DNA from: Protula sp. h YS-2021
Lineage: Eukaryota > Annelida > Polychaeta > Sabellida > Serpulidae
DNA: 64,000 nucleotides
NCBI GenBank assembly: GCA_949752745.1
Contig: OX457029.1
Coordinates: forward strand, 15,219,891-15,283,890
Direction of reading: 5' to 3'
The first letter of the stretch is position 1. The number at the start of each line of letters is the position of its first letter. Made by a program: the position numbers and the translations under genes. Under the pieces are notes generated by a model, which was not told the DNA's origin, ran no database searches, and saw only the letters and a list, made by a program, of their open reading frames with translations. This document shows, piece by piece, positions 1-12,779 of this stretch.

Positions 1-852
1 TACAGTGCTGCCCAAGTGGGTAGTGTATGCAGGTATCACAATTACACAGGTATCACAATTATACAGTGCTACCACAGTGGGTAGTCTATATAGGTATCAC
101 AACTACACAGGTATCACAATTATACAGTGCTACCACAGTGGGTAGTCTATACAGGTATCACAATTACACACTGCTCCCTAAGTCGGTAGTGTATACAGGT
201 ATCACAATTATACAGTGCTGCCTAAGTGGGTAGTCTATACAGATATCACAATTACACAGGTATCACAATTACACAGTGCTGCCTAAGTGGGTAGTGTATA
301 CAGGTATCACAATTACACAGGTCTCACAATAATACAGTGCTGCCTAAGTGGGTAGTGTATGCAGGTATCACAATAACACAGGTCTCACAATAATACAGTG
401 CTGCCTAAGTGGGTAGTGTATGCAGGTATCACAATAACACAGGTCTCACAATAATACAGTGCTGCCTAAGTGGGTAGTGTATGCAGGTATCACAATTACA
501 CAGGTATCACAATTATACAGTGCTACTACAGTGGGTGGTCTATACAGGTATCACAATTACACAGGTCTCACAATTATACAATGCTGACTAAGTGGGTAAT
601 GTATACAGGTATCACAATTACACAGGTATCACAATTATACAGTGCTGGCTAAGTGGGTAGTGTATACAGGTATCACAATTACACAAGTCTCACAATTAAA
701 CAGTGGTGCCTAAGTGGGTAGTCTATACAGGTTTCTCAATTACACAGGTATCACAATTATATAGTGCTGCCAAAGTGGGTAGTGTATACAGATATCACAA
801 GTACACAGTTATCACAATTATATAGTGCTGCCAAAGAGGTTAGTGTATACAG
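1..852. repeat. 62-bp minisatellite
   Basis: Tandem array with a period of about 62 bp. Each unit holds two GGTATCACAATTA-type blocks and a block reading CTAAGTGGGTAGTGTAT. Units differ by point changes and by loss of one of the two blocks. The array begins before the window, so its full length is not visible. Short open frames run through it, but they are by-products of repetition and not genes. Confidence 0.95.
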
Positions 853-3180
853 GATTTGTCAAGGAGTTTGGGGCAATTTATATAAAATTACCTGAAGTAG
901 CAAGTTTACATGTCAAACTTTTTTTGTACAAACGAGTAGTTTTACCATTTTTCGACTGAGGTGAGGCTGCAATCCCAGAATCCCCCCCCCCCCTTCGGAC
1001 CCGCCACTTTACCATAAAAACCATTTGCTGACATGTATCTTGACCCCTGTCCAATTTCCGCTGTGCTAAACAAAGCAATAACAATTAGCGAAAATTAAGT
1101 TTATATTCACATGAAAAACAGGAAAATCTGTCTTGGGACAAGCCTGAATAATCCGGATGATTTCGTATTTTTAATATTCTATTTGTTGCTTTCTAAATTA
1201 CAAGATTAATATTTCGGACACCTCCCTATTTCAAAAATCGGACATTTAAGATTTTCCAAACAAATGAAAAAATCTAATTTTCACATGTGACTGCATGTAC
1301 CCCCGTAAAGTGCCATTTTTTCTTTGCTCAAATCATACTTAAATAAGTTGAAATGCTTAATTTACAGCTCTTTCAAACCTGACGAAAGCCAATAATTCTG
1401 ACACTTGACCACTACCGGCCAATTTTTTTCTACACCAGCGTTGTCCGGCTTTATCTGAAATTAGCTTTATTAGATTTAAACTTAAACTAAATAAATTTAT
1501 GGCAGCTATTGGGAACAGGGGTTGATGGCAAATATGACACCCAGGGACAAAGAGTAAGTTATAAAGACTAGAATAATGAATTGATCTCGTTTTGGAACAC
1601 AATGCAGTCACTTCGAATGCTTGGAACTTAAAAGTATTTATTTTTGATACATTATAGACTTTGCATATTGTAAATTGAACTCTTCTTTCAGCCCAGTATA
1701 TGACGTTTTGCCAAAAAAGAAACTCCGCAGGTACCTCACTACATTAAACCAAAGTTGTGACGTCACCCATTGTCTTCACATGAGGTTCCTCAGCCTCGAA
1801 ACCCCTTCGGGTGACGTCCATTTTAATTTGCATAAGCAACATCTCAGGGATTCTGAAGAGTTTTTCTGTTTGTTCGACTGTGTTGTCCCTATTTGGTTTT
1901 CACAAGCCCCAAAACCCCTTTAATTCCAAAAACGCAAATATGTATACTATTAGCAATTATGTGTACACATCTTAAGTTATTCCTTTATTTCTGGACATTA
2001 ATACTTATGGCTATGCAACCAACTCCTTTTATTCGAGCCTCGTTTATCCTGGTATATAGAACTGACTATTGTCCAAAAGCACCCGTTTCAGCTAGTTTTT
2101 CCCTACACTGAATTTCACATATTTAAATATATCCTATAGCAAAATTTTTCATTAAAATAATGTTCAGTACTGTTCTAGCATTCTGTTCTACCAGTTGCAT
2201 ATACCCCTTATGCGATCATCTGGGCCCAGTAGTATCCAGGATTTTTATTCTTAAACATTTGCACATTGTTGTGTAATACTTTTCAACGTTTTGGCTTATC
2301 TGCATTGTATTTTGAGTACCATTTCCTATAATGCACTTTTCCGTGATGGAGATCTTTATGACCGGGCCCCGAATGAGCGCATGAAGGTTTCTGATGTATC
2401 TAACTAGTGGCATTCTGAAAAATTCTCATTTCACAGCGGTAGTAAAGGATGGAACTCTGGTGAAAATGAATCTGTTTCTCTGAACCCAGATTTTGAGGGC
2501 ATGATCACAATGTTGTCCGAAATTTTTCAGATATGGCTCAGATAGTGACATTTCAACAAGATCCAATTGCTATCCATTAATATATGCAAATTCCTTTGTT
2601 TTATCCTGTCTAGATCACGATCGGATTCTCGAACTTGTTTTCTCTGAGGTTTGGCCAATTATCTCAGTTTTCACTTATTCTGACTTTTCCAACTAGAGTC
2701 TGTATAGGTATGTCCTTTTACGTCATCAGAAGAGGTTTCTCATTTGGAACTTTTTATTAAACAATCAATACGCGTGTGGTCTTTACCCAAGTTGCAGTCT
2801 GCAAAATTGAGCTTATTAAACCACACATTTAATACTTAATAGAACTATAGTTTAAAACTGAGTCTTCTCGAACAGATGGATTACTGGAGAGAAGCAAACT
2901 CGTGACGAAGTCATTCGTGGTTTCTCAGCCAGGAAACCAATCTCCGTTTCTCCGAAGTTTCTCCGCTGTATTAGCATTTTGACTGGCATAGCATGTATTG
3001 CCTTTTATCTTGCTGTCGTAAAGTGTCTTTTTATCATCGTAAAGGGCTGTGATGCTACTGTAAAATGACTCATCGTTTTGGTATAGTATAGTTTATCATA
3101 GTAGCTTGACTTTTACGTAAAGTGGTTTATTACACTTGAGGATTTTCAGTCCCCTAGTTTATTGAAATCGTACGACTCGG
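853..3180. other. AT-rich anonymous DNA
   Basis: I see no supported gene here. There is a C-run near 983-994 and otherwise unstructured AT-rich sequence. The open frames are short, show no domain, and have no splice signals flanking a recognisable exon. Confidence 0.6.
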
Positions 3181-3189
3181 TAAGGTGTT

Positions 3190-3480
3190 TCCGTATGTTT
3201 CCTTTTTTCCGCCAAAAAACCTTGTCTCGCGAACTCCTCTGAAACGGCAAGGGATAGGAAGACCAAATTTGGCAGAGACATAGTATTGCATATCCAGTTG
3301 GTCCAGCTCATTTTTTTAGAAATTCATTAACATTTTACATGCAAAAATGGACATTGAAATTTAAAATTTGAAAACCTTGTCTCTGAGACGGCTGAGGCTA
3401 GGACCACCCAATTTAACAGAGACATAATGTGGCATGTGTAGTTGGTTCAACAGAATTTTTATAAAAAATTCATTAACATT
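3190..3480. repeat. Two diverged direct copies, about 150 bp each
   Basis: Two copies start with ACCTTGTCTC (near 3220 and 3372). They share blocks such as AGAGACATA and AAATTCATTAACATTT. They lead directly into the tandem array that follows and may be relics of the same satellite. Confidence 0.7.
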
Positions 3481-3485
3481 TCATT

Positions 3486-4320
3486 GTTTTGTTTTTATCT
3501 CAAAAACTATTTATTGGAACTTCACAAAACCTTACAGGAAGAAAGTATATATAGTGTAGATGTGCAACAGGGGTTCAATTTGTGAAAAGGCCGTCCGCCT
3601 GTCCGCCCGTCGCACTTTACTATTTTTACTAAACCTTACAGGATGAAAGTATTTATATAGTGTTGATTTGTAATGTGGTTCAATCTGTCAATTGTCAGTC
3701 TGTCTGTCCGTCCGTAATTTTTTATTTTTTCAATTGTCCGGACGATATCTCGAAAAATATATATCGGAAATTCAGCAAACCTTACAGGAAGAAAGTATAT
3801 ATAGTACAGATGTGCAACGGGAGGGGTTCAATTTGTCACTTGTATGTCCGTCTGTCGGACTTCAAACTTTTTTGTTCGATCGATATCTCAAAAAGTATTT
3901 ATTGGATCTTCATCACATCTTACAGAAAGAAAGTATGTATAGCGTAGATGTGCAACAGGGGGTTCAATTTGTCAAATTTCTGCCCGTCTGTCCGTCCGTT
4001 ACACTTAAAACTTTTTCTTGTCCGGGCGATATCTTAAAAACTATTTATCGGAGCTTCACCAAACCTGACAGGAAGAAGTATTTATAGTGTAGATGTGCAA
4101 CGAGGGGTTCAATTTGTCACTTGTCAGTCCGTCTGTATGTCCGTCGCACTTTAAACTTGCTGTTGTCCGGGCAATATCTCAAAACTATTTATCGCATCTT
4201 CATCAAATCTTACAGGAAGTAACTATGTATAGTGTAGATGTGAAACTTAGGGTTCAATTTGGCAAATGTCCGTCCGTCTGTCCGTCTGTCCGTCGTTGAC
4301 CCTATCTCAAAAACGGTTAG
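3486..4320. repeat. Tandem array, about 140 bp unit
   Basis: Five to six units. Each has a CTCAAAAACTATTTAT block, a CTTACAGGAAGAAAGTAT block, a GTAGATGTGCAAC block, GGTTCAATTTGTCA, and a run of GTCCGTCCGTCTGTCC. Units are diverged by many substitutions. Open frames across it follow the repeat and are not supported as genes. Confidence 0.85.
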
Positions 4321-4935
4321 AGATTTTGAGGTTATTTTCGACCCTTTTGGCCTAAAACACTATATATAAAAGGTAACTCGGTGACTTTGACCTTCTTGGT
4401 CATGGTAAAAGTAAAAAGCCGGAAGTTGACCTCGACAACGGTTAGAGATAGAGCGATTTTGAGCTTATTTTCGACCCTTTGGGCTCAAAGACTATGTAAC
4501 AGAAACCTCGGTAACCCTGACCTCCTCGGATATGGTCAAAGTCAAAAACCGGAAGTGGGCCATTATCTAGAGATAGAGCGATTTTGAGTTTATTTTCGAC
4601 CCTTTGTGCCTAAAAGACTATATATAAGAGGTACTTCGGCGACCTTGACCACCTCGGTCATGGTGACGATGAAAAACCGGAAGTTGCCCAGTACCTTGAA
4701 AACGGATAGAGATGGATCTATTTTGGGGCTATTTCGACCCTTTCAGCCTAAAAAGCGTTATGTTAGAGGTACCTCGGTGATCTTGACCATTTCGGTCATG
4801 GCCATTGTCAAAAACCGGAAGTTCAAAAAATGGTTAGAAGTAGTGCGATTTTAAGTTTATTTTCGCTGTTTGGGCCTAAAAGAGAAGATAAGGGAAGAGG
4901 TATCTCGGTGACCTTTACCTCCTCGTTCATCCTCA
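4300..4935. repeat. Tandem array, about 125-135 bp unit
   Basis: About five diverged units containing GAGCGATTTTGAG, TTATTTTCGACCCTTT, CTCGGTGACCTTGACC and AAAACCGGAAGT. It abuts the preceding array, so the two probably form one compound satellite region. Confidence 0.8.
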
Positions 4936-5790
4936 GTTCTGAATGTTAAGTTCAGAATCATTTTTTTTTGTGGCCTCCAAGTGTAATTTTCGTAATTTTT
5001 ACATCTGGGGATAAAAAACTACGCGCAGAAATTAATAGTGACTTAGATAACATAAATAGTGGTGCGCGAAAGAATCAAATATTTTCGCGTCTAGTAATTG
5101 TACTTAAATACCATAGCGATCAAAAATAAATGTTGGAGCGCAAACGCCGTGAAATTTTTGTGCAAATATACCGCCATAAAGCTCACCCAACTGAAATTGC
5201 ATTGGTTTCTGTGTTCTTTTATTATGCCATGTCTTTAAAAAAAAGAAATGTGCCAACCTAAAAGTCTTGTTCCAATGCTGAACCATACAATTGTAGATGT
5301 AATAAAATATTATATTTTAATAGTTTTAAGGCTTAAATATGGTCGCTTGCAAGAAAACAAATTGATGCATTTGTCAGTATAAAGTATGTTCCAATAAAGT
5401 ACAATTATTCTTTTTTTTAGTGATTTTATCATATTACATTCTCTAAGAAGCGCAGTTTACCTGTGTTAAAATCCATTTTATAATGGGTGTTAAGTTAGAG
5501 GGGGTAGTTGATTTAAACTGAAAGCTAGTGTAGCGGTGGGGTGTAGCATTGAAACACCCCAGCATTGAAACACCACATCATTGTATGGGCCCATCCAATG
5601 GCTGGGCTAAATCAAGCTATTGAAACAGCACATACAGTTTCTCCCCATGAAACACGACTCAGTGAAGGAAAACACAACACATAGGGACTTCGTCCGTAGC
5701 CTCAGTAAAGTTGGGTGCTATTTTTTTCTTGTTAAAAATTGTTAATTGACGAAACAATGACAATATTTTTCAGTAAGAGTTGTCATCTGC
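4936..5790. other. Anonymous AT-rich sequence
   Basis: No supported gene. A few homopolymer A and T runs and a short repeat of ATTGAAACACC near 5548-5580. Confidence 0.5.
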
Positions 5791-5795
5791 TCGGG

Positions 5796-6125
5796 ACCTA
5801 ACTAGTGGTACTGAGGTCCTGAAGTGGCACTGAGGATCCGGTGGCACTGAGGACCCGACAAATTTTTCATAGGAACTCCCCGCCCCCATCTTTAATTGTG
5901 CCTTAAAATCACTGCTTCTTCCGCCCCCCCCCCTCCCTGCCATCCCTTTAGGCGACGCCATCAGAGGTGGCATGGGATCTTTTATCTTCTTGTATTCCCA
6001 CCGCCCCCCCCCCCACCACCCAGTATATGTTTATCGCAACATCTTACAGTTTTTTCCATAAAATATACAGATTGTAAAAGAAAAAAAAGATGCAAAATTT
6101 CTCTTTTTTGCATATATATATATAT

Positions 6126-6207
<82 letters not shown>

Positions 6208-6490
6208 CCCCACCCCCCTCCCACCCCTCCTACGCAGCAAAGGCAAATTGTGTTTTTTTTTTGCTGTCCCATCGGCTTTGTAATGAAAGCCTTGAAGAGG
6301 CTTGATCAAAGCAGCAATATGAGCAGCAGTTTTTGTTTTGAGCGTTTCTTTCAGCTTAAAACCGCCTAATCTAGCATTTTGAAGTAAAAAATAGTTTGGG
6401 TCCTCAGTGCCACCAGCGGGTCCTCAGTGTCATCGGGTCCTCAGTGCCACTTCGATCGGAACCTCATTACAACTAGTGGTACTGAGGTCC
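5796..6490. repeat. GGTCCTCAGTGCCAC repeat blocks
   Basis: Copies of a 15-bp motif near GGTCCTCAGTGCCAC, in both orientations, occur at 5810-5860 and 6398-6490. They bracket poly-C runs and a long TA microsatellite. Both sides also carry an ACTAGTGGTACTGAGGTCCTGA block (5800 and 6470), so the interval looks like an insertion or repeat bounded by direct copies. Confidence 0.6.
6111..6206. repeat. (TA)n microsatellite
   Basis: Nearly pure TA dinucleotide run of about 95 bp with two interruptions near 6130. Tyr-Ile open frames through it, on both strands, are artefacts. Confidence 0.98.
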
Positions 6491-6534
6491 TGAGCAGACG
6501 GTGACCCCGCCTCAAATATATGGTACAATTCTGC

Positions 6535-6930
6535 CGGCCCTGCAGAATTTCCATGGATGGGGTATTTCTATGCAACTGTCTGTAGATTTGGCTCATATTT
6601 TTGATCAGATGTGTTGTTTCTATGGATGGGGTATTCCTATGCATCTGTCTGTAGATTTGGCACATACTGATTCTATATGTGCTATTTCTGTGGCTTACAG
6701 CTATAGGATGGGCCCATTCTACACCCATCAACCATTAAAACAGCCCATCTTGTTCACAACACAAGGCAGTTTGTTCCCATTTGTAAGGGGAGAAGAAAAT
6801 ATGTGCTATTTCTATAGCCAAATATGGACTGAAACAATAGAAGCGCAAAACAACGAAGATGGGGTAAATCAATACCTCGCTGTTATTGGATGGGCCCATT
6901 CTACGGATGGGCTGTTTCAATACAACAATA
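6535..6930. repeat. Short diverged tandem blocks
   Basis: Two copies of a block with CATGGATGGGGTATT, TGTCTGTAGATTTGGC and CATA at 6550-6600 and 6617-6665, then scattered copies of GATGGGCCCATTCTAC near 6709 and 6890. One frame of 147 codons crosses this stretch, but nothing in it resembles a protein family. Confidence 0.55.
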
Positions 6931-7149
6931 AGCACAACATTTAAATGCGTCTTTCACATCCATTCGAAGCGTTATGTTAGCAGTGACACAGCAGAAACTG
7001 CTCAAGATAGCCGTGGAATATGCGATGTTAATCCGACGGTTTTTTTTTGTTTGTTTGTTTGTTTATTTGTTGCCAACCATGCACTTCTTTCTTAGACTTC
7101 TATTCAACGTCTTTAGTGCATCGCTTAATTGATTATGAAACACTGTTTT

Positions 7150-8745
7150 TGGTTTGAGTACTGATCGCAACTTTCAGGCCAGTTTCATGAACGTCTGTTT
7201 GACTGTTTTGATTTCTTGTCGAATAGGTGTAAAATATAAAATTACATCCAGACGCTGGTCTTTTTTTAGGGCAATAAAACGCTGCTCTTCGACGGCTAAT
7301 GACCAATCCATGGGATCAAAACAAAACATCAACTCTGATTGTAATTTGGTTGAGACCACAGGTCAACTTCTTCTCAACCTTTTTGACACAACGTTGATTA
7401 GACGTCGGATAAACCGCTATATTTTTTACGTTGCTTTGGCCGCAATCGACAACCCGTTTTCTGTCATGACTCTCGACGTGTAACGTTGAATAGACGTCGG
7501 AAAATCGACTTTTAATAGAAAATCGGCTTTTGTTGACGAATTTACAAAAAAAATCCGGGTTATTGCTCACGAGAAATAGTAGCCATGACATGTTATTTCC
7601 AAAATAGAACAAAACGAGGACGGAAAATGTGATAATTTTAAGATCGAGAGAGTTTCTTCCACCATAATTTTGATAAATATTCATGGAAATTGACTTCATG
7701 CACATCCCGTGTGATCTGAAAACCCAAAGATGGGGTACTGTGGTGGAGTGGTGACATGTACGCTGTCCAGGTGAAGATTCTATATCACTGAAGTCTATAT
7801 ACCATCGGTGGAAAGACATTGCTTCGACTTCTATGTTCACCCTTTACGCATCGTTGATTTTTTGTAACATAATCGCCGTCTAGCCAACGCTGAAAGGGAT
7901 TGTTGTTTCTTCTTCCAGCTACAATCCGACGCGTTTCTCATGTCAGGAGCGACGTCTATCTATCGTTGATCCAACATGGCAATTTACATCGGGAATGAGG
8001 TGCTGAGCCGTGATGTCAAAGCAACGAAATCATAAATGGCCAACAGGCACAGTACAACAATGTTAGCATTTCGTTGCATTTCCATTCGTATCTCCAACTA
8101 TTTTTGGCAACTTGTTTTCGCCGTTCATGTTGATCAGTGGTCAGAGCCACACAAAAGAGTGGATTAGACATCGTTGCCGTTCCAATCTAATAAATATGGT
8201 GACTTCGTATCAATGCTATATAGACGTTGCAACCGACGTCAGATTTTGGTTGATGGTGGAAGTAGAAACGTCTAACTACCAATGTTGGACAGACGTCGAT
8301 CGCCAGACGTTCAATCAACGTTGCGAAAAAGTTGTAAATTGAAGTCGAAACAACGTCTACCTAACAACGCTATGTACCGTCGTAGTAATTTCGAGGCGAT
8401 GTGATGGCCTCCATTTTGAGTAAACGATGGCGTGATGAGACCACTGTTTTGGTTTGGATCCCGATCTTGATACAATTTCCTGTTTCCGACGCCTTTTGCG
8501 ACTTCCAGTTTCCTATTTCTATTCAATGTTGCACCAAAGACGTTGATTAGACGTCGGAAAAGTAGAGTTTGGTTGCGACTAAAAACAACAGCTGAAAACA
8601 TTGCGAATCCAATGTTTATGCAACGTTGTAAATTCATAGACGTTGTTAAGACGTTGATCTAATCAATTGCAACCAGATTAAGTGTTGTAGTTTGGTCGGG
8701 TCGATATTGGAACTTGAATGTTTACTGGGTTTTAGATCGCCATAA
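7150..8745. repeat. Dispersed ACGTTG/GACGTC-rich repeat, several copies
   Basis: The stretch is packed with variants of GTTGGATAGACGTCG, AGACGTTGAT and CAACGT in both orientations. It ends near 8719-8730 with TTTACTGGGTT, a terminus that recurs at 32108. Several nested or tandem copies are present. It looks like a short non-coding dispersed repeat family of the host genome, and the same family is the insertion target of the two elements described further on. Confidence 0.8.
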
Positions 8746-9879
8746 TGATATCGCTCCTGTGACGCTCAAACTTGTAGACGTCATGTTTATGGCAATAACG
8801 AGTTTCCATCATGCACCGTAGAATCAACGACCGACAAAATTACTGCTTGGTTGTATAGATAATATCCGTAGATAGCAAGTCTGTCATGATTTGTGGTGAC
8901 TGAACTTTGGACGAGTTTTAGAAACCTACCCCCACCCCACAACACACACATACACACACGCGCGCGCGCGCACAACGATCTGTAAGAAAATGTAAGAAAA
9001 CCACAGTTTCCCTGCTGTGCGTTTCCCGCTGCAGGTCCCTTTTCTTGACAAAATGTCCATTGCTGGGGAACAAATGAAAGCCATCTCCTGCATTAGCGGA
9101 TTTGCTCTAATCCCGCCATGCCTTAAGGTATGCTGAGCAGATCACGAATGAGCCAAATAACTGAGATTAATAAATACTTGTTCCTAGTACATCATTAAAT
9201 AATGCCTCCTAGTAGAATAAATACGAAAATATTACTATGCCTATCTTTGCAATCGTTCCTATCTGTCTATTGATACAAAACATGCTTCAAGACAAAACAA
9301 AAAAGTAAAACAATTCTGCCCTTAAAATTCAAATGGATTACCCTGTCAAGATAAAGGCGTCACTTGAACTTCTATTTTAACAAAAAGTGGGGGTAAATTG
9401 CTGTTTATAACCTCGCCAGTGATTGAAAAACTTATTTATTGGGCAGACGCTGAAACAGCAGCCACCGTGCGTTTGAATCGTGCCGTATCACGGACAGTTG
9501 TAATTGAAAGTTAGTGCTACAATCTGCAACGTTATTTTTAATAACGGCCCTTTCCAATCAGACGGCATATTTTGTGGAAAAGTGTACGAAGCTATTGCCT
9601 GTATCTGAAGGACCGTGCGCAAAATTTTCAGTTTTATCCCGTCCTCATGTAGGCAAAAAGTTCGATGCTATCGTTTTATTATCATATCACGGGTGGGGGG
9701 GGGGGGGGGCGGGGGGAGGGAGTTACGTATTTTATAGAAAATCGCTGCTTTCTTTTTCATTGTCAAGCAGCTTTCAATGTGCTGGAGCTCGTACATGTCA
9801 TCAACAACAACAACAACAACAACAAAAGCAACAACTGAGTAAGACAACTCTTTTTTCGAAGCCACAGTAAACATTCCAA
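8746..9879. other. Anonymous sequence with simple repeats
   Basis: Contains a CA then CG run at 8937-8971, a G-run at 9692-9716 and a CAA run at 9799-9825. No gene is supported. Confidence 0.55.
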
Positions 9880-10135
9880 CGTCGATTGGAGGATGCGACG
9901 TCGATTTTTTTGGTCGCAAACAAACGAAACTTTCTCCGACTTCTTACCGACATTATCGACATCTTTGGTGCAATGTTGTACAGACGTTGGAAAATACCCA
10001 ACTAAAACAAACCATGTGTTATCGCTCACAGGAAATAGTAGCCATGACAGGTCAGTTGGACCAAAACGAGGAGATTGAGAAGATTTTTCCCACGTCCGAT
10101 GTTTATCCATCAATGATATAACGTTGGTGTTTCCG
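9880..10135. repeat. Dispersed ACGTTG/GACGTC repeat copy
   Basis: Carries ACGTCGATT, GACGTTGGAA and TATCGACATCTTTGGTGCAATG-like words of the same family as 7150-8745. The next 300 bases up to 10452 show nothing recognisable. Confidence 0.65.
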
Positions 10136-10458
10136 GGGCGGTAGAACTACTCTCGGACTGGGTTTTGAAGACTTTGAAGAAGTCACCCCAAGACCGCGAC
10201 TGCATGTTAGGTTTTCCTCATTTTTTTTTTAAATTTTACCTTGCACAATTCAATTTTACTTTGCAATAGCTAACTTGTCTACAATCGTAACCGTAGTATG
10301 TAAATAAACTTGGTAAAAACTGCCCCATTAGATAAAACTGGAAGCACTGAAGTCTGACTGGTCGACCGAAAACACGTGATTTATTGGCAGAGCAGTGAAG
10401 ACACATACTAATTTAGCAGTATTTTGCCTCACTGTGCAGAATAATCGATGTGAGTAGT

Positions 10459-10565
10459 ATAGAAACATTGGTTCTGCTGCAATGCAGCAGAACCAATGTT
10501 TGTTTGTGCAGCAGAACCAATGTTTGTTTGTGCAGCAGAACCAATGTTTGGTTCTGCAGCAGAAT
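10459..10565. repeat. Terminal CAGCAGAACCAATGTT hairpin repeats
   Basis: An inverted pair (ATTGGTTCTGCTGC / GCAGCAGAACCAAT) followed by two more direct copies spaced by GTTTGTTTGT. The position just inside the AGTAGT end and the hairpin layout match the TTCTACCAC hairpins at the ends of the 51355-57944 element, although the inner bases differ. Confidence 0.8.
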
Positions 10566-11299
10566 CGGCAGATGGTAGACAGACGGACAGACGTGGTCAG
10601 ACGTGGGCAGACGGTCAGACGCGGGCAGACACGGTCAGACGGACAGACGGTAATTTTTTTTTGTTTTTGTTTTTCCCACACTCTCTCTCTCAGACACACA
10701 CACACACACACACATACCAACACCATGATAAAATGTTTTGCTTATTTTGCAGTAAGTGCAGCCGCTCTGAAAAGAGCGGCAGGAGCCGAAACTCCTCACT
10801 GTTGGTTCTGCTGCAGTGACGTCACTGCAGCAGAACCGGCGCCGTTTCAACTGCAGTGCAGTAGATCCGCATGCCGTTTCTGCTGCAGGGAGAGTGTGTG
10901 ACGACATTGATGACGTGTAAACGAAACGTCATTTCTGCATTTGTTTACGCGATTGGAGTTGAAATAACGGACTTCCCCGCTGAAGTGTGAAAATGGAACG
11001 TTTGAAAGGAGGGGGGGGGGGGGGGCAGAAAATATTTATTTGAGGCTTGTGAGGGTGTTTTTTTTTTTTTTTTTTTTTTGAAAAAAAAAAGCTCACATGA
11101 GTTTCAAGGGCGACACCATAAAGTGCCTATTGGAAGGTAAGTTTTTTCTCTTTTTTTCTTCTTTTATTTTTAAGGCATTTTCCACACTCTCATACATACA
11201 CACATATACCAACACCAGGACCAGAGTTTCGCGTTTCATTTCATAAGCCCTCATAGGTATTTTTTAACCCCCCAGGAACGTGATATGGCTAACTTCAAG

Positions 11300-12148
11300 A
11301 GTGTATAACTTTAAAAACTACTTGGTCGATTCGTATGAAAATTTCACTGTTTGATTCAGTTTTATATAAAGTTTTGTTATAAAGTAATCACAGGCTATTT
11401 GCCCATGTGGCTGTATGCATTTTTGTAACATGCCGCCATTTCAACTTTGTAAAAAGTGAAAAAGTGAGATAACTTTCGCTATAGTTGGTCAATTTACATG
11501 AAAATTTTACCGTTTGATTCAGTTTTATACCTAGTTTTAACATTAAGTAGTCATGGCTATTTACACAGGTGGCTGTATGCATAATTTGACATACCGCCAT
11601 TTCAACTTTGTAAAAAGTGGAAAAAGTGAGATAACTTTCGCCATAGTTGGTCGATTTGCATGAAAATTTCACTATTTGATTCAGTTTTATGTAAAGTTTT
11701 AACGTTAAGTGGTTACAGGCTATTGACACCAGTGGCTGTATGCATAATGTGACACCGCCATTTCAACTTTGTTAAAAGTGGAAAAAGTGGAATAACTTTC
11801 GCTATAGTTGGTCGATTTGCATGAAAATTTTCACTATTTGATTCAGTTTTATGTAAAGTTTTAACATTAAGTGGTCACAGGCTATTGACACAGGTGGCTG
11901 TATGCATAATGTGACATGCCGCCATTTTAACTTTGTAAAAAGTGGAAAAAGTGGGATAACTTTCGTTATAGTTGGCCGATTTGCATGAAAATTTCACTGT
12001 TTGATTCAGTTTTATATCTAGTTGTATTATAAAGTAGTCATAGGCTTTTTGCTCAGCTGACTGTATGCATATTTGTAACATGCCGCCATTTTAACTTTAT
12101 GAAAAGTGTGATAACTTTCGTTATACTTGACCGATTTGCATGAAAGTT
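11300..12148. repeat. Subterminal module array, left arm (162-164 bp unit)
   Basis: Five to six units with a period of 162-164 bp, judged from the spacing of TCAGTTTTATA at 11357, 11519, 11683, 11845 and 12007. Each unit has GATTCAGTTTTAT, a GTGGCTGTATGCATA block, a GCCGCCATTTTAACTTTG block and GATAACTTTCGTTATA. The same module appears in the Polinton ends and in the 51.3-57.9 kb palindrome. Confidence 0.9.
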
Positions 12149-12149
12149 T

Positions 12150-12416
12150 CGACCCATTATAAGCGTCGACTTAAACAACTGTTTATAAGACTGTTCAAAT
12201 ATGCCCAACGTCTAGAACAAAACGAAACATTATCAAACCATTTTAGAAGACTTTAATTACTTTGTTGAGGAAAAACATTACGAGTATTCAAAGGCACTAA
12301 AGGCGGCTATAAGCAGAAACGACGCATTCTTTGAAGAGCTTCTAGATGAGGAGGAAGATGAAAGCAGCGACGAAGAAAGTGATATGGATGACAGTGAAGC
12401 AGATGAAGAAAAATAG
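12150..12416 (+). pseudogene. Truncated C2H2 zinc-finger gene remnant
   Basis: Remnant of the same gene that is intact at 53806-54543. Only the last third survives, from the region after the second finger to the acidic tail, ending in an EADEEK-type terminus and stop at 12414-12416. The upstream two fingers are gone: at about 12149 the coding sequence is fused to the end of a repeat module at a short shared TTTCGACCC. One frameshift is visible near 12225, where the remnant has an extra base. The 3' flank still has the AATAAAG and repeated TTTAAGTGTA tract of the intact copy. Not functional. Confidence 0.85.
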
Positions 12417-12572
12417 ACTTATTTGACTAAACTTTATAATAAAGACTTTGTAAATCAACAAATATTGTAATATTGTTATAGATTTAAGCTCTTTGTATTT
12501 AAGTGTATTTAAGTGTATTTAAGTGTATTAATAAACCTATTCAACATATGTCTTGTTTTTTCTTTGTTTGAA

Positions 12573-12705
12573 CTACAACTTGTTGAACAACAACTTGTTA
12601 AACAGCATGTTGTTGAACAAGTTGAACATGTTGAACATGTTGAACAACAGCTTGTTGAACAATTGTTGCACAATTGCTAAAGAACTTGTTGAACAATAGT
12701 TTGAC
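12573..12705. repeat. GTTGAACAT 9-bp repeat tract
   Basis: Short version of the GTTGAACAT / ATGTTCAAC tract that lies downstream of each zinc-finger gene in the palindrome at 51-58 kb. It is followed by the same landmark GGCGCGCGCCATTCCAACAACC near 12738-12760. Confidence 0.9.
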
Positions 12706-12779
12706 GTAAAAATAATTCAAACACATGTTTGAATGGTGGGGCGCGCGCCATTCCAACAACCACCTATGCAAACCTACTG

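Noticed and set aside
6501..6944. 147-codon frame on the + strand
   Set aside because: Runs through diverged short repeats and shows no motif or splice context.
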